Part shown: positions 22,394-33,548 of the stretch, piece by piece
How positions within the stretch are numbered: the stretch's first letter is position 1
Layout of the letters: the number at the start of each line of letters is the position of its first letter
NCBI GenBank assembly: GCA_036874045.1
Contig: JAZBRI010000011.1
Coordinates: 6,262,001 to 6,326,000 of the forward strand
Origin: Cymodocea nodosa
Lineage: Eukaryota; Streptophyta; Magnoliopsida; Alismatales; Cymodoceaceae
Direction of reading: 5' to 3'
Length of the DNA: 64,000 nt
Program-made: the position numbers and the translations under genes
The notes under the pieces: model-generated
What the model was told of the DNA's origin: nothing
The model's database searches: none
The model's input: only the letters and a program-made list of their open reading frames with translations

Positions 22394-22724
22394 ATCTCCC
22401 ACTTTTTGATAATGGCAAAAACCTTACAATGTATTACATGTATTTCTCTCCCTATATATATCTATACAGAAAAGCACACGAGGAATACAGAATAATGTAA
22501 ATTTAAAGACTCCCCCTGAAATTCTCTCCGTACTTTACTATAGCTTTGCTTACCAAAATATGATATTTCTCCCCCTTTTTTGGCAATTGTCAAAAAGAAG
22601 TGAGAAGACAGATACTGAGTTGGTGGAGCAATTATAGCTAAGTATCAAAATGTCTAAGTTGCTGCAAAATAGAGATGTTAGTAGAACAAGCTCCTAGTTG
22701 TGAACTTGGAGAGTAGATATGAAA
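22394..22724 (-). other. C1 polypurine tracts and 3' non-coding part
   Basis: Sense strand: 'aaaaagtgggagat' directly before the 3' LTR is the polypurine tract. A second purine run 'aaaaaagggggagaaatatc' lies at about 22562-22581, a frequent context in SIRE-like elements. No gene is seen. Confidence 0.65.
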
Positions 22725-25700
22725 TTATAATTCATATAAAGAACAAATCCCTAAATTTCGTCTAATATGATTAAATGCAGCTTTAGATAATGGTTTGGTG
22801 AAGATATCTACAAGTTGTTCTTTAGTAGAGACATATTCTAAGGAAATATGACCTTTTTCAACATGGTCTCTTAAAAAGTGGTGCTTAATCTCGATATGTT
22901 TTGCTCTAGAGTGTAGAACTGTATTTTTGGAGAGATTGATGGCACTGCTGCTATCACAATAAATAATGGTATTCTGAAAATTTAGCTTATAATCTGTCAG
23001 AGTTTGTTGCATCCATAAGATTTGTGCACAACATAGGCCTGCTACCATATATTCAACTTTAGTGGTGGATAGAGCTATAGAGTTTTGTTTCCTGCTGAAC
23101 CAAGAAACAAGTGAATGACCAAGCAACTGACATGTCCCACTGGTGCTTTTTCAATCTGATTTGCATCCTGCATAATCTACATCACTATATCCTGCTAAAG
23201 TCAATTGATTCTATGAAGAATAAAATAAGCCAAACTCCTTGGTACCCTGTAGATATTTAAATATACGTTTAACTGATTTTAAGTGTGATGCTCTTGGAGA
23301 GGCTTGATATCTTGCACAAGTACAAACACTAAAGATTATATCTAGTCTACTAGGTGTTAGATACAGAAGTGATCCAATCGTACCTCTATATTTCTTTTGA
23401 TCTACTGGAATGCGAGAAATGTCTTTATCAAGTTTTTCATTTGAGTTCATTGGAGTACTTGCTGCTTTGGATTTATCCATACCAAATTTCAAGAGAATCT
23501 CTTTGCAAAATTTTTCTTGATTCAGGAAAATGCCATGCTTAAGTTGATGAATTTGCAATCCTAGAAAGAATTTTAATTCTCCCATAAGACTCATCTCAAA
23601 TTCATTCTTCATTAGGATTTGAAAATCATGACATAGATTTTCATGTGTGGCACCAAAAATGATATCATCCACGTAGATCTAAATAATTAACATATAAGAA
23701 CCTTCAGATTTGATGAATAAGGTGTTGTCTGCAGTTCTTACGTTAAACTGATTCTCAAGAAGGAAACTCTTCAGTTTATCATACCATGCACATGGTGCTT
23801 GCTTCAAACCATAGAGAGCTTTATTCAGTTTGTATACATGGTTTGGATTTTCTTCATCTTCAAAACCTGGTAGCTGTTCTACATATATTTCTTGTAGAAT
23901 GCCATTAAGAAATGCACTTTTAACATCCATCTAATAAAGCTTGATTTTCATACTACTTGCAAAGGCAAGTAACATTCTAATTGCTTCAAGTCTTGCAACA
24001 GGTGCAAAAGCTTCTTCATAATCGATTCCTTCCTGTTGGTTGTATCCCTAAGCAATAAGTCTAGCTTTATTTCTGATAATACTACCATTATTGTCAAGTT
24101 TGTTCTTAAACACCCATTTAGTACCAATAATTGATTTTTCGATGGGCCTTTCAATCAAATTCCAGACTTCATTTTTCTTGAACTGATTTAGTTCCTCTTG
24201 CATGGCCATGATCTAGTATTCATTATTGCAGGCATCTTCAACTGTTGAAGGTTCAAGTTCAGACACAAAAGCATAATAATTACAAATATTTTGAATTTTG
24301 CTTCTTGTTTGAACACCTTGATTTATATTCCCAATAATTTGCCCAATGGGATGTTCAGACTTTGTCTTCCATGCTTTTTCTGTCTCAGTAGGTGTAGGCA
24401 GTGTTGAACTATCCTTTTTCTAAGGAATTTTCTGATTTATTACTTCACTTTCACTGTCTATTATTAGCCTCTTCAATTTTCCTACCATGTCTTCATCAAA
24501 GAATACGTTTATTGACTCTTCTACTCTTCTTTCATGTTCAAAATAGACCTTATAGGCCTTGCTTCTTGAAGAGTATCCAATAAGTAGAGCAGGATCAAAT
24601 TTTGCATCAAATTTGTCCTTTTGATCCTTTGTATTAAGCACAAAACATCTTGATCCGAAGACCTTAAAATATCCAACATTTGGTATTTTACCATACCATA
24701 GTTCAAAAGGTGCCTTATGTAGGATAGGTCTAAGGTGAGTTTTGTTTATAGAATAACATGCAGTATTTACAGCTTCAACCCATAGAGACTTTGGTAGATC
24801 AGATGCATTAAGAATTGTCCTTGCCATTTCTTGTACTAATCTATTCTTCCTCTCTACAACTCCATTCTGAGTAGGAGTTCTTGGACATGAGAATTCATGC
24901 AGTATGCCAAAAGAATTGCATAACTCTTCAAATTCTAAATTTTCAAATTCACCTCCATGATCACTTCTGATCTTCTTCATAGTTGAATCTTTTTCATTTT
25001 GAATTCTAATACAGAGATATTTGAATTCATCAAAAGCTTCATTCTTGTGTGTTAAGAAAATAACCCAAGTGAATCTTGTATAATCATCAACTACCACTAA
25101 GGTATATTTTCTTCCTCCTAAACTGGCTGTCTGTGTAGGACCAAACAGGTCCATATGCAATAGATCCAATGGTTGACGTGTGACAATGTCTTCAATACTC
25201 TTGTGTGCTGATTTCTTTTGTTTTCCAATTGTACAGTCACTACATAATTTATCTCTCTTGAATTTGAGCTTAGGCACACCTCTAACAAGATCATGTTTGG
25301 TCAATTTTCTTATAAGTCTCATGTTTGCATGATTTAATCTTTTATGCCATAACCATTCATCTTCATTAGAAGCAACTAAACATGCATCACTAGATATAAT
25401 ATCACATGGAAATTCCAAAGTATCAATTGAATTATTTCTATATCCAGTAAATTTGATTTCATGTGTATCAGGTTGTAATATAAAATAGTTTTCTGCAGTA
25501 AAAAGTATATTGTAACCTTTGTCACATAATTGACCTACACTTAGCAGATTCTGTTTTAAACCATTTACATGTAAGACATTTTCTATTTTTCCATTTTCAG
25601 ATGTAACATTTCCTATGGCAGTAATTCTACATTTTTCATTGTTACCAAACTTAATAGATCTTGAATTTATTGATTTAACAGATTCCAGAAGTCTTTTCTT

Positions 25701-25950
25701 ACCTATCATATGCTTTGAGCAACCACTATCAATGATCCACTTGGACGTTTGAGCTTTCTTGTCCATGTAGTCCTACAAGTCATGTTTAAATTAAGACTTT
25801 TGGTACCCATATCTTCTTGGGTCCATCACTGTTAGTCCTCTGTATACTAAACCTGTTGCCTTTTGGTAGCCATATAGACGTAGATCTCTTCTTAATGACA
25901 AACACAGTGGTGCCATCTTTGTAAGATCTAATTTTTCCACCATAGTAAGG
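22725..25950 (-). pseudogene. pol: C1 pol: protease, integrase, reverse transcriptase, RNase H (broken)
   Basis: Sense order is typical of Ty1/copia. Protease 'WIIDSGCSKHM' is at 25740-25700. The pre-integrase zinc site (LWHKRLNH...CSDC) is near 25340-25235. The integrase core has 'HMDLFGPTQT', 'SDHGGEFEN' and 'NGVVERKNR' (25170-24830). RT has '[20 protein letters not shown]', '[10 protein letters not shown]' and '[12 protein letters not shown]' (about 24060-23790), then 'YVDDIIFGATH' (23670). RNase H has 'SWFSRKQNSIALST', 'YCDSSSAINLSKN' and 'HSRAKHIEIKHHFLRDHV', ending at 22725. The DDIIFGA form and the GPKKIWVPK-like segment before protease fit the SIRE/Maximus lineage. Several CAG to TAG changes interrupt it, including one just before the catalytic YVDD (23679). 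The longest open piece is 24420-25766. Confidence 0.9.
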
Positions 25951-25956
25951 GGTTTC

Positions 25957-27289
25957 CTATGGTACAGCATACCCTAGGCCAAATTTAGCTTTTCCTATTC
26001 TTTGAGATCCTGTGCTTTTATTTAAACTATTTTCACCCTTAGTAAATTTACATACAGTTTTCTTTAAATCAGTAACTTCAGATAATAGATTTTTATTTTC
26101 TTCTTTCAGATCAAAATTTTTACAACTATAGCTATCCATTTTAGTTTTCAATTCCCTATTATCAATTAGGGCTTTTTCTAGTTCAACAAAAACATCTTCT
26201 AGATAGGAATTTAAATTCTTTAATTCTTTCTTGTATTTCTTACATTTTACATATAAGTTATCTATTGTACAGAGAAGACTATCTATATCTACATCATCAT
26301 TTTCTTTGTTCGAGCAATAGGGAGATGTAGAACATACCTCTTGTGTAGCAAAGCACATGTTTGTAGACGCCTCTTCATCTAAGTCTGATGAGTTGCTGGA
26401 TGAACTGATGTCATCCCAAGTGGCTTTCAATGCCATTTTCTTCTTATTCTTCCTTTTCTATTTTTGTTTGTCCTCCTCCTATTGAAAAGGACAGTAAAGT
26501 TGAATGTGTCCCAGTTTCTTGCACTTGTAGCATGTAAGGACTTTCGATTTTGAGGAGCTGGCTTTGCCTCCTTGTCTCATCATCCTTCTGAAGTTCTTGG
26601 CCAGCAGTAACACTTCATCCTCATCCGAGCTTAGTTGATCTTCTATTAAGTGGCTCCTTCTTCTTCTTTCCATTCCTTCATTTGGACTTCATGGGCAAGA
26701 AGGTTTCCCAACAGATCTTCAACTGAATAGTTATCAGATCCTTTGAATCCTGTATGGAAGTAGACTTCTGCTTCCATTCGACTGTCAGGCTCCTTAGGAT
26801 CTTTTGTACCTGTTCATGATTAGAAAAACTCCTCCCAAGGCCTCTTAGTTCATTCACAATTTCTGTGAATCTAGAAAACATTTCAGTGATACTTTCTTTT
26901 TCAAGTATTTTGAATAATTCATATTTTCTTAACAAAATGCTGATTTTAGTATCTTTAACTTGGCTGGTTCCTTCATATGTAATTTGAAGGATCTTCCAAG
27001 CTTCATGGGAGAATTTACAAGCAGATATTTTATTATACTGTTCACTAGTTAATGCATAGTAAATGGAATTAAGCCAACGAGCATCCATCTGGATGATTCT
27101 TTCATTCTCCTCAATCCAGTCACTTTCATGACTGATTGGAGTTGGTGTACCATGTACAAACATTCTCCAAAGTTTCACATCTGTACCCTTGAGAAAGCAC
27201 TCCATCCTATTTTTCTAGTAGCTATAATTGCTACCATCAAAGAGGAGAGGTTAATAGATATTCTGACCCTCTATAGTGTGGAAAGCCAT
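25957..27289 (-). pseudogene. gag: C1 gag: UBN2-type capsid, zinc knuckle, coiled coil (broken)
   Basis: The likely start is ATG at 27289 (MAFHTIEGQN...), followed by stops, then an open stretch from 27205. 'WKILQITYEGTSQVKDTKI' and 'ESITEMFSRFTEIVNELRGL' are hallmarks of the copia UBN2 gag domain. A CX2CX4HX4C knuckle (CYKCKKLGHIQLYC) is at about 26530-26490. A Ser/Asp-rich stretch and a coiled coil follow ('ENKNLLSEVTDLKKTVCKF'). In copia elements this protein forms the particle and binds RNA. Breaks occur near 27255, 27215, 26676 and 26440, so it is not functional as read. Confidence 0.85.
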
Positions 27290-27327
27290 GATCTCAGATG
27301 GTTAAATCTATTAACGAAATCAACCTT

Positions 27328-27341
27328 GCTCTGATACTAAT
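27328..27341 (-). other. C1 primer binding site (initiator Met tRNA type)
   Basis: The sense sequence ttagtatcagagc directly follows the 5' LTR. It differs by one G-to-A change from the usual tggtatcagagc site. Confidence 0.8.
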
Positions 27342-28868
27342 TGTTAGGACCTTAAGGCTTACTAGAGGGGGGTGAATGGTAAAAATTCGTTTCTTAACCT
27401 TTTAAAAGTAGTTTAATGTAAAGTGATAGCAAACATACAATAAAAGAGATCACACAAAGACTTTTAGGTGGATCACCACTAACGGCTAGTCCACCCCCAA
27501 GGGACACTTGGGCTTCACTAAACTCTTGCAAACTTACAATCACTTGCTTTAAGGTTTAAGCAAGAACCAACTAACCATTCACTTGAGCTTCCTTATCAAA
27601 ACTTCAATCAATCCTTTCTCTGAAGTTTTAATTCATGTACTTCAGTAAACACTATCTTGTGAACAACAGAGTTGAATGCGTGATGAGCTTCTAAAATTTG
27701 GTATGTAACTGTTGAAGATGATTTGATCTCTAAAGCTTTTCTTTTGTTGAGCTTAGTGTAAGTATATGTATGAGCAAAGTGCTACTTAAATCCGTTGTCT
27801 GTATCTTGTATATATACCTGACATGTGTAACGATCATATTTTCTTCCAATGGATGTATTCTACTATACTTGATTAGACTCCAGTCCCAAATACGGTAAGT
27901 TACCGTTCAGAAAGTTATTTCAAGATGTCTTACCGATTTTCATAACCTTTCGGATAGTTAGCTGTGTAACTCTCCGAAGAATATCTGTAACTCACCGAAA
28001 GAACACTTAAACCTTTCTGCCAGGTAGGATTCTAGAATATTTACTACGAGTTGACATTCAATCGAATGCTTATAACTGTAACTTACCGAACAGTTATATA
28101 ACTGTCGGATTTAGCTACAATAACCCTCTGTTAACTTTTCGATTGCTTCAATTCAACACGTGGATAAAAGGTTGACTTAAGTTTCAGAAGGTTATCCCTG
28201 TAACTCACCGAAACACTTCAGGATTTTGGATAGTTATCTTTCTAACTCTCCGAAAACATATTTGAGCTTCTTTCTGGAATTCTGCACGTGGGAAATTCAA
28301 TGACTTAAGTTTCAGATAGTTAAATTGTAACTTACCGAAACTCTCTTTGAGATTTCGGATAGTTATCTAACTCTCCGATTTTTCCTTTAAGCTTTTGACT
28401 ACCGACTTCTCTATTCTGCACGTGCGTAATAGGATGACTTAAGTTCCAAAAAGTTATACCTGTAGCTTACCGAAAAACTCGAATAGTTATCTAACTCTCT
28501 GAAAAGAAAACTCGAATAGTTATCTAACTGTCTGACAAGTCCTTTAAGCTTTCATTCTGTATTTCTGCACGTGATTTATTGAATGACTTAGCTTTCAAAT
28601 AATTATACCTGTAACTCTCTGAAAAGTCCTTTAAGCTTCCAGATAGTTAACTCCTTAACTATCCAATCATTCAATCCTCCTTATCCTGAGAAATACAATT
28701 CTTAACTGTTCGATTTTCTGTAGCAGCATATTCTGAGATATACTACACCCTGTTTGCTGCTTTGATTTGTCTATCTTTTGATCTTTTTGCTGTATAGACT
28801 AATCCTGATAAATACAATTAAAAACCTTACACTGATTTTTGCATTATCAAAATCTAGAGGTCCTTTCA
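27342..28868 (-). repeat. C1 5' LTR
   Basis: It matches 20863-22393, including the four CACGTG-GACTTAAG-hairpin modules, here between about 28155 and 28640. Some motif copies have mutated. Confidence 0.9.
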
Positions 28869-29156
28869 ATCAATAAGCTCATACTTTTTCTATAGTTTAA
28901 TAAGATCTACACATAAATCATTCTACAAGTTTAATTAGTCAAACTAAATGTATCTTTAATCTTTGTGTTTCATTTAATCTAGAATTCACATCTCAGCTCT
29001 TTCAGGACTTCAGATAATTTACTGATTTTTCATTAAGCACTCTGATTTCATTTTAAAATCGTGAAACTGTTAAACTCATGAAATTCAGAAAAAACATAAG
29101 ATACTATATCTAGATTTGCATAAATAGTAAATTCTATAACATCTTATATAGCTTTC
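28869..29156 (-). other. B2 3' region, middle part
   Basis: It continues the B2 3' region after the C1 insertion and matches 35325-35610 of B3 in reverse. It ends in 'ctttc' (29152-29156), the left target duplication of B3. No gene is seen. Confidence 0.8.
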
Positions 29157-30466
29157 TGTTTAGAATGAAAAAGTGCATAATATTAACGGTTAAATAATGG
29201 TGAATTGCATAATATTTAGCTTATCATATAAGAATTAAGCCATTATGTTATAATTGCACTGTTATATGCTTTAATGAAAGAATCTGCATAAGTCTAGGGA
29301 ATTAATGTTAATTTAGTACATTTTTGAACTATCCGAAATTGTAGTTGAGCATCGGATAGTTATATGTGTAACTCTCTGAAATCTCCTTTTATTTATAAAA
29401 TAGCTGTGGACACGTGTCATGTTCTGGGAAAGTGACTTAAGTGGATTTTCAGTGAGTTATCTATAACTATCTGAAATGCATCTGACATCGGATAGTTAGA
29501 CCTGTAACTCTCCGTAATGTTTCTTTTATTACTGCTAACAAGTGTCGAGAATTGGTAGATTTACTTAAGTTATATATCGGTGAGTTATTTGTAACTATCC
29601 GAAATACATCTGGGCATCGGATAGTTAAGTTTGTAACTATCCGAAATGCATCTGGGCATCGGATAGTTAAGTTTGTAATTATCCGAAATGCATCTGGGCA
29701 TCAGATAGTTAAGTTTGTAACTATCCAAAATGCATCTGAGCATCGAATAGTTAAGTTTGTAATTATCCGAAATGCATCTTGTCATCGGATAGTTAAGTTT
29801 GTAACTATCTGAAATGCATCTAGGCATCAGATAGTTAAGTTGTAAGTATCTAAAATGCATCTGAGCATCAGATAGTTAAATTTATGTAAGTGTTTTATAG
29901 TTAAATCAATGAAGTAAGTCTGTTGAGTTATCTGTAACTCCACGGACTATTTATTTTCTAATATGCCACTATAGCGGTTGCAGAAACATGACAATTGGAA
30001 GAAAAACCACGATCGCACGTATCGCGCAGGGAGAAGAAAGCATCGTCGTTGATATGAATGAAGGAAATCCAACCGACCATTCAAGAAGAAGTAGTTACCA
30101 CTGAAGAAATATAAAAGAAAAGAAGTAAAAGAAGTAAAGGTGTGTGATCGATGGGTATGGCCAGTGTGTACAGAGGAAGAGTACCGAGCTTTCTGTAGGT
30201 AGCGTCGGCAATTCTCTGAAGTACCACACCAACCATCATTACCACCACCATAACCACTATAATCACCAACCATCGGAGGTCTGTGAGAATACTTTCCTAA
30301 TGTCGGGTCGATTCCAAGCCAAACACAGTGCATGACAACCACTGTGAGGAGTGATCGTGTCGCGAGAAGGGAAGCCATTTTTACCAAGTGCCAACTCATA
30401 TCTCAGGAGATCGTAAAACTTCTAGCCTTGGCTTCGGGTTGATGCCTGTATGCTGAAGAGGAGAAG
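29157..30466 (+). repeat. B3 5' LTR, truncated at the deletion joint
   Basis: It starts tgtttagaatg and contains the TATA box at 30110-30117. It runs into ORF2 at 30461-30468, where 'agaggagaagga' of the LTR overlaps with 'agagaagaagga' of ORF2. This short homology suggests illegitimate recombination. Confidence 0.85.
29607..29882 (+). repeat. 42-bp tandem repeat array in B3 5' LTR (seven units)
   Basis: Units start at 29607, 29649, 29691, 29733, 29775, 29817 and 29858. Each contains 'catcggatagttaag' and 'gtaactatccgaaatg', which can pair as a stem. Other family B LTRs have one to three units here. Confidence 0.9.
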
Positions 30467-31071
30467 GACAATTAATTTCCAATGTGGAGGAAGCTAATGT
30501 ACAGATAACACCAGAGCTTCTCCATAACATTTTTGGATTGAAGAATGAAGGAAAAGAAATTTTGGAAAGCATAACGACTGTTGAATGGACAGAGCAGGAA
30601 ATCAAGAACAGTTTGGCTATCAATCCTAGTATGCCATTGTTAAATAGACTAAAGCATTTAAATGGTAAAGCACACATGATAGCTAACATTTTGATTAAAA
30701 ATGTCCACCAACGACAAGGCCAAGACATTGAACTAAGTCAATTTGTCAAGTGGGCCACTTATGTAGTTGTGAATAGAATTCAAGTTAATTGGTGTCAAGT
30801 CTTCCTATCCAAAATGAAGTCTGCAAAGAAGAAATTATTTTTTGGAGATTTGATACCTATATTGATGGTAGACTGTATTGATTTTGTGAAATGGACATCC
30901 AGAAGGATAAGATCAAGAACCATTTCAGTGAAAGAATACAGAAATTATGCAGCTGCTGAAGTATCTATACCTTCTGGAGGAATTATTGGAGCTGTAGAGA
31001 GGATAAACCAATTAGAGCAGCAATTAGAAAAACTCTAGAAGGAAGTAGATGAACTTAGGAATAAAGGCTAA
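30467..31071 (+). pseudogene. B3 ORF2, C-terminal part only
   Basis: It begins in mid-ORF at the deletion joint and is open to 31038: 'NVEEANVQITPELLHNIF', 'MPLLNRLKHLNGKAHM', 'QFVKWATYVVVNRIQVNW', 'KKKLFFGDLIPILM', 'ISVKEYRNYAAAE', then the coiled coil 'INQLEQQLEKL'. CAG to TAG at 31036 cuts off the last dozen residues, which end at 31071. This is the cleanest view of the C-terminal ORF2 domain in the window. It looks globular and mostly helical, with no catalytic motif that I recognise. Confidence 0.75.
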
Positions 31072-32038
31072 TTATATAGTTCGTTTACTTGTACTTGTAT
31101 ATATTTGTATGAAAAATATCTGATTTGATTGTACTGTAATTGATTCATATGAATGAATATATGTTTTTCAGATATATTTTTCATGCGTGTTTAGAATGAT
31201 GAAATGGATGAACTATATTGAATGTTATATAATTTGTGAAACATTATGCATGAATGTTTAAAAAGATTTATAGTTTGCTGAATGACAAGATTAAATAATA
31301 AATGCTTGAAAATATCTGCATGCTACAAGGTAAAATGTAAATTCTACATAACATGAAATGAACTGCAAGTTAAATATTTATATAATGTTCAGATTTAAAT
31401 GAATTTTGATTAGAATGTTGTATTAATGACATGTATTTAACTTTATTTCAGTTAGCAGAGTGTAGGAGAAAAAAAAAAAAACATAGAGGTACTTACGAGG
31501 AGTAAACTTAGAGGTTGCTAAGTGTTAACTCAACAAACTTACTTCGTTGAGTTAAACTTAACTCCACGAGGTCAGTAATATAATATAAGGTCACGAAGTT
31601 GACTTATCTGTAATTCAACGAAGTTAGTCTGTAGAGTTAGCAATAGTAGCCGACATTGTTCCATTGAGTTATCTGTAACTCAACGAGGTTTGTTTGTGAG
31701 TTAAGCAGAATGATTATTCTTTTAACTGTGAACGAAACTTCGTCGGCTTAGCGGTTACCAAAATTTGAAATTAGTAGTGGTACACGTACCCATAAAAACA
31801 AGAACCACGCTGCACGTTGCAAGGCACGTTCTTGCAATGAGATTTATTTACTTTATGGATGTGCATTATATATATAAAACAGAATGTTATTTACGAGTTA
31901 CCAGCACTTTTAAAAGAAAGGAGAATGCGTTGGGGGAACTGGAAGGAGAAGCAGCTGATTCGACTTCATCCATCAACAAATATTTACTAAATGGAAAGCT
32001 TCAGACTGGTATGTAATTAATCGTCTGCTATTTTATTT
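31072..32038 (+). other. B3 spacer between ORF2 and gag: hairpins, TATA-like box, small ORF
   Basis: Hairpin blocks are at 31515-31700 and TATATATA at 31867-31877. An 83-codon ORF (31765-32016, MKLVVVHVPIKT...) is related to those at 13366, 42039 and 63094. Its coding status is uncertain. Confidence 0.5.
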
Positions 32039-33341
32039 ATGAGCACATGGACTCGTTCTCTTAGCACTAAACGATTAGTAAGAATACCTACCCAGGAATA
32101 TTCAACACAGAGGCATACTGAAACATTTTCTAAACTAGACTTTAACGAAATCCTTAGGGGTGTAGCTAACCTTTCTTTAAAAGAGAATGTAGAGATGGCT
32201 ACTCTAGTAGAAAAACCATTAGGAGAAATTTTGTACCCTGAATTAGTTGATGAACCTTCATGTATTCGATTGCCAAACTTTGAGGAAGATAGGTTTGAAC
32301 TGAAATCTAATTATATTAGTCAATTGCCACATTTTCATGGATTAGAAAGAGAGGATGCCTATTATTTCCTTAAAGAATTTAATGAAGTTTGTCAAATGAT
32401 GAAAATGCTGAACATGAGTATAGATGCTATTAAACTTAGATATATCCCTTTTGCTTTAAAAGACACAGCTAAGAGATGGTTATATACTCTGTCACCTGAT
32501 TCAATTTTTGCATGAACTAAATTTTGCTCTGTTTTTCTGGAAAAATATTATCCAACACATTAAACAATTAAAAAGAAAAAAGAAATATTAATGTGTAGCC
32601 AAAAATAAGGTGAATCATTCTGGAAATATTTTGAAAGATTTAAAGATTTACTGACTCAATGTCCACATCATGCAATGAGTAAAGCACAATTAATAGGTAT
32701 AATTTATGAAGGCATAGATGTTTCAATGAAATCTTTATTAGAATCTACTTGTCAAAATGGATTTCTAAAACTATGTAGTGAAGAAGCATGGCCATATTTA
32801 GAAAACTTTGAAAAAAGAACTGCATAGTGGGAAAACTCGACTGAAGCTATTGCATATAAAAGAATATTGCCAAGAGGAATGCATGAAATAGATTCAAGTA
32901 CTATGCTTGAAGTGAAATTAACTGAATTAACAAAGAAAATAGAAGAGTTATCATTAAATCAAAAGCTAGTAGAAAAAAATGCAAACATTAATGATCTAGA
33001 TATTATTTATGCTAGAAACCAGAAAGATAACTTTGGAAATTTTTATAATCCTAATTAGATAAATCACTCGAATTTATCTTAGAGAAACAACAATTTCTAG
33101 GGAGGAGAAAATATAAATGAAAAGAATATAAGTTATGAAGCATTACTTGAACAAGGATCTAGAATAGAGAAATTAAAAAAGATAATCCAACAATTAAACA
33201 ATCATCTAGATTTTGTATTTGGAAATACTGCAATTCAAAATCAAAATAGAAATTGGAGGATTGTCAATGCAAGCAGTACATAACCCTGTCAATAGAGCTG
33301 TTAATGAAATTGATACCTCTTCTAGGAGGATAGCTGAATGA
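32039..33341 (+). pseudogene. gag: B3 gag (capsid), broken
   Basis: It starts at ATG 32039 (MSTWTRSLSTKRLVR), giving the best gag N-terminus in the window, with 158 open codons through 'IKLRYIPFALKDTAKRWLYT'. Stops then follow: TGA near 32514, and several TAA/TAG around 32560-32830. A further open stretch (32867-33058) carries the coiled coil and 'FGNFYNPN'. It ends at 33341, where the frame is also disturbed by a deletion near 33250. There is no zinc knuckle, as in the other family B gags. It could not yield a full capsid protein, in contrast to the intact F-box ORF directly downstream. Confidence 0.85.
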
Positions 33342-33548
33342 AGTAGTATAACTAAAGTAACTATGTATAATATAGTAAGTAAAAAAAAAAAAAAAACTTT
33401 TTTTTGTAGTTAATAGTATCATAGAGTTATTACTTAACTCAACGAACTTAGTCCGTTGAGTTATGTCCTAACTCCACGAGGGTGTGTAGTAGTTATGTTA
33501 ATTTTTATCTCTACTAAAATTTTTGTATATGTTATACAAAATCAACAA
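33342..33548 (+). other. B3 gag to F-box spacer with hairpin block
   Basis: Hairpins 'agttattacttaact' and 'gttgagttatgtcctaact' lie at 33423-33480. The splice-acceptor position before the F-box ATG reads 'tatacaa' here, a mutated form of the 'tatacag' of B1. Confidence 0.5.

Larger units (their letters stand above)
20863..28868 (-). mobile_element. C1: Ty1/copia retrotransposon (SIRE/Maximus-like), about 8.0 kb
   Basis: Two LTRs of 1531 and 1527 bp start TGAAAGGACC and end GGTCCTAACA on the sense (minus) strand. They enclose an initiator-Met primer site, gag, pol in copia order (integrase before RT) and a polypurine tract. The LTRs differ by a few percent by eye. The flanks ('gaatccatat' and 'atcaataagctc') fit the family B 3' region on both sides, but no clean 5-bp duplication is visible. 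Gag and pol are broken. Confidence 0.9.

Noticed and set aside
29552-29860. Long repetitive ORFs on both strands
   Set aside because: They are only translations of the 42-bp repeat array, whose unit is a multiple of three.
29607-29882. CRISPR-like array
   Set aside because: The units are contiguous, without spacers, in a plant LTR.
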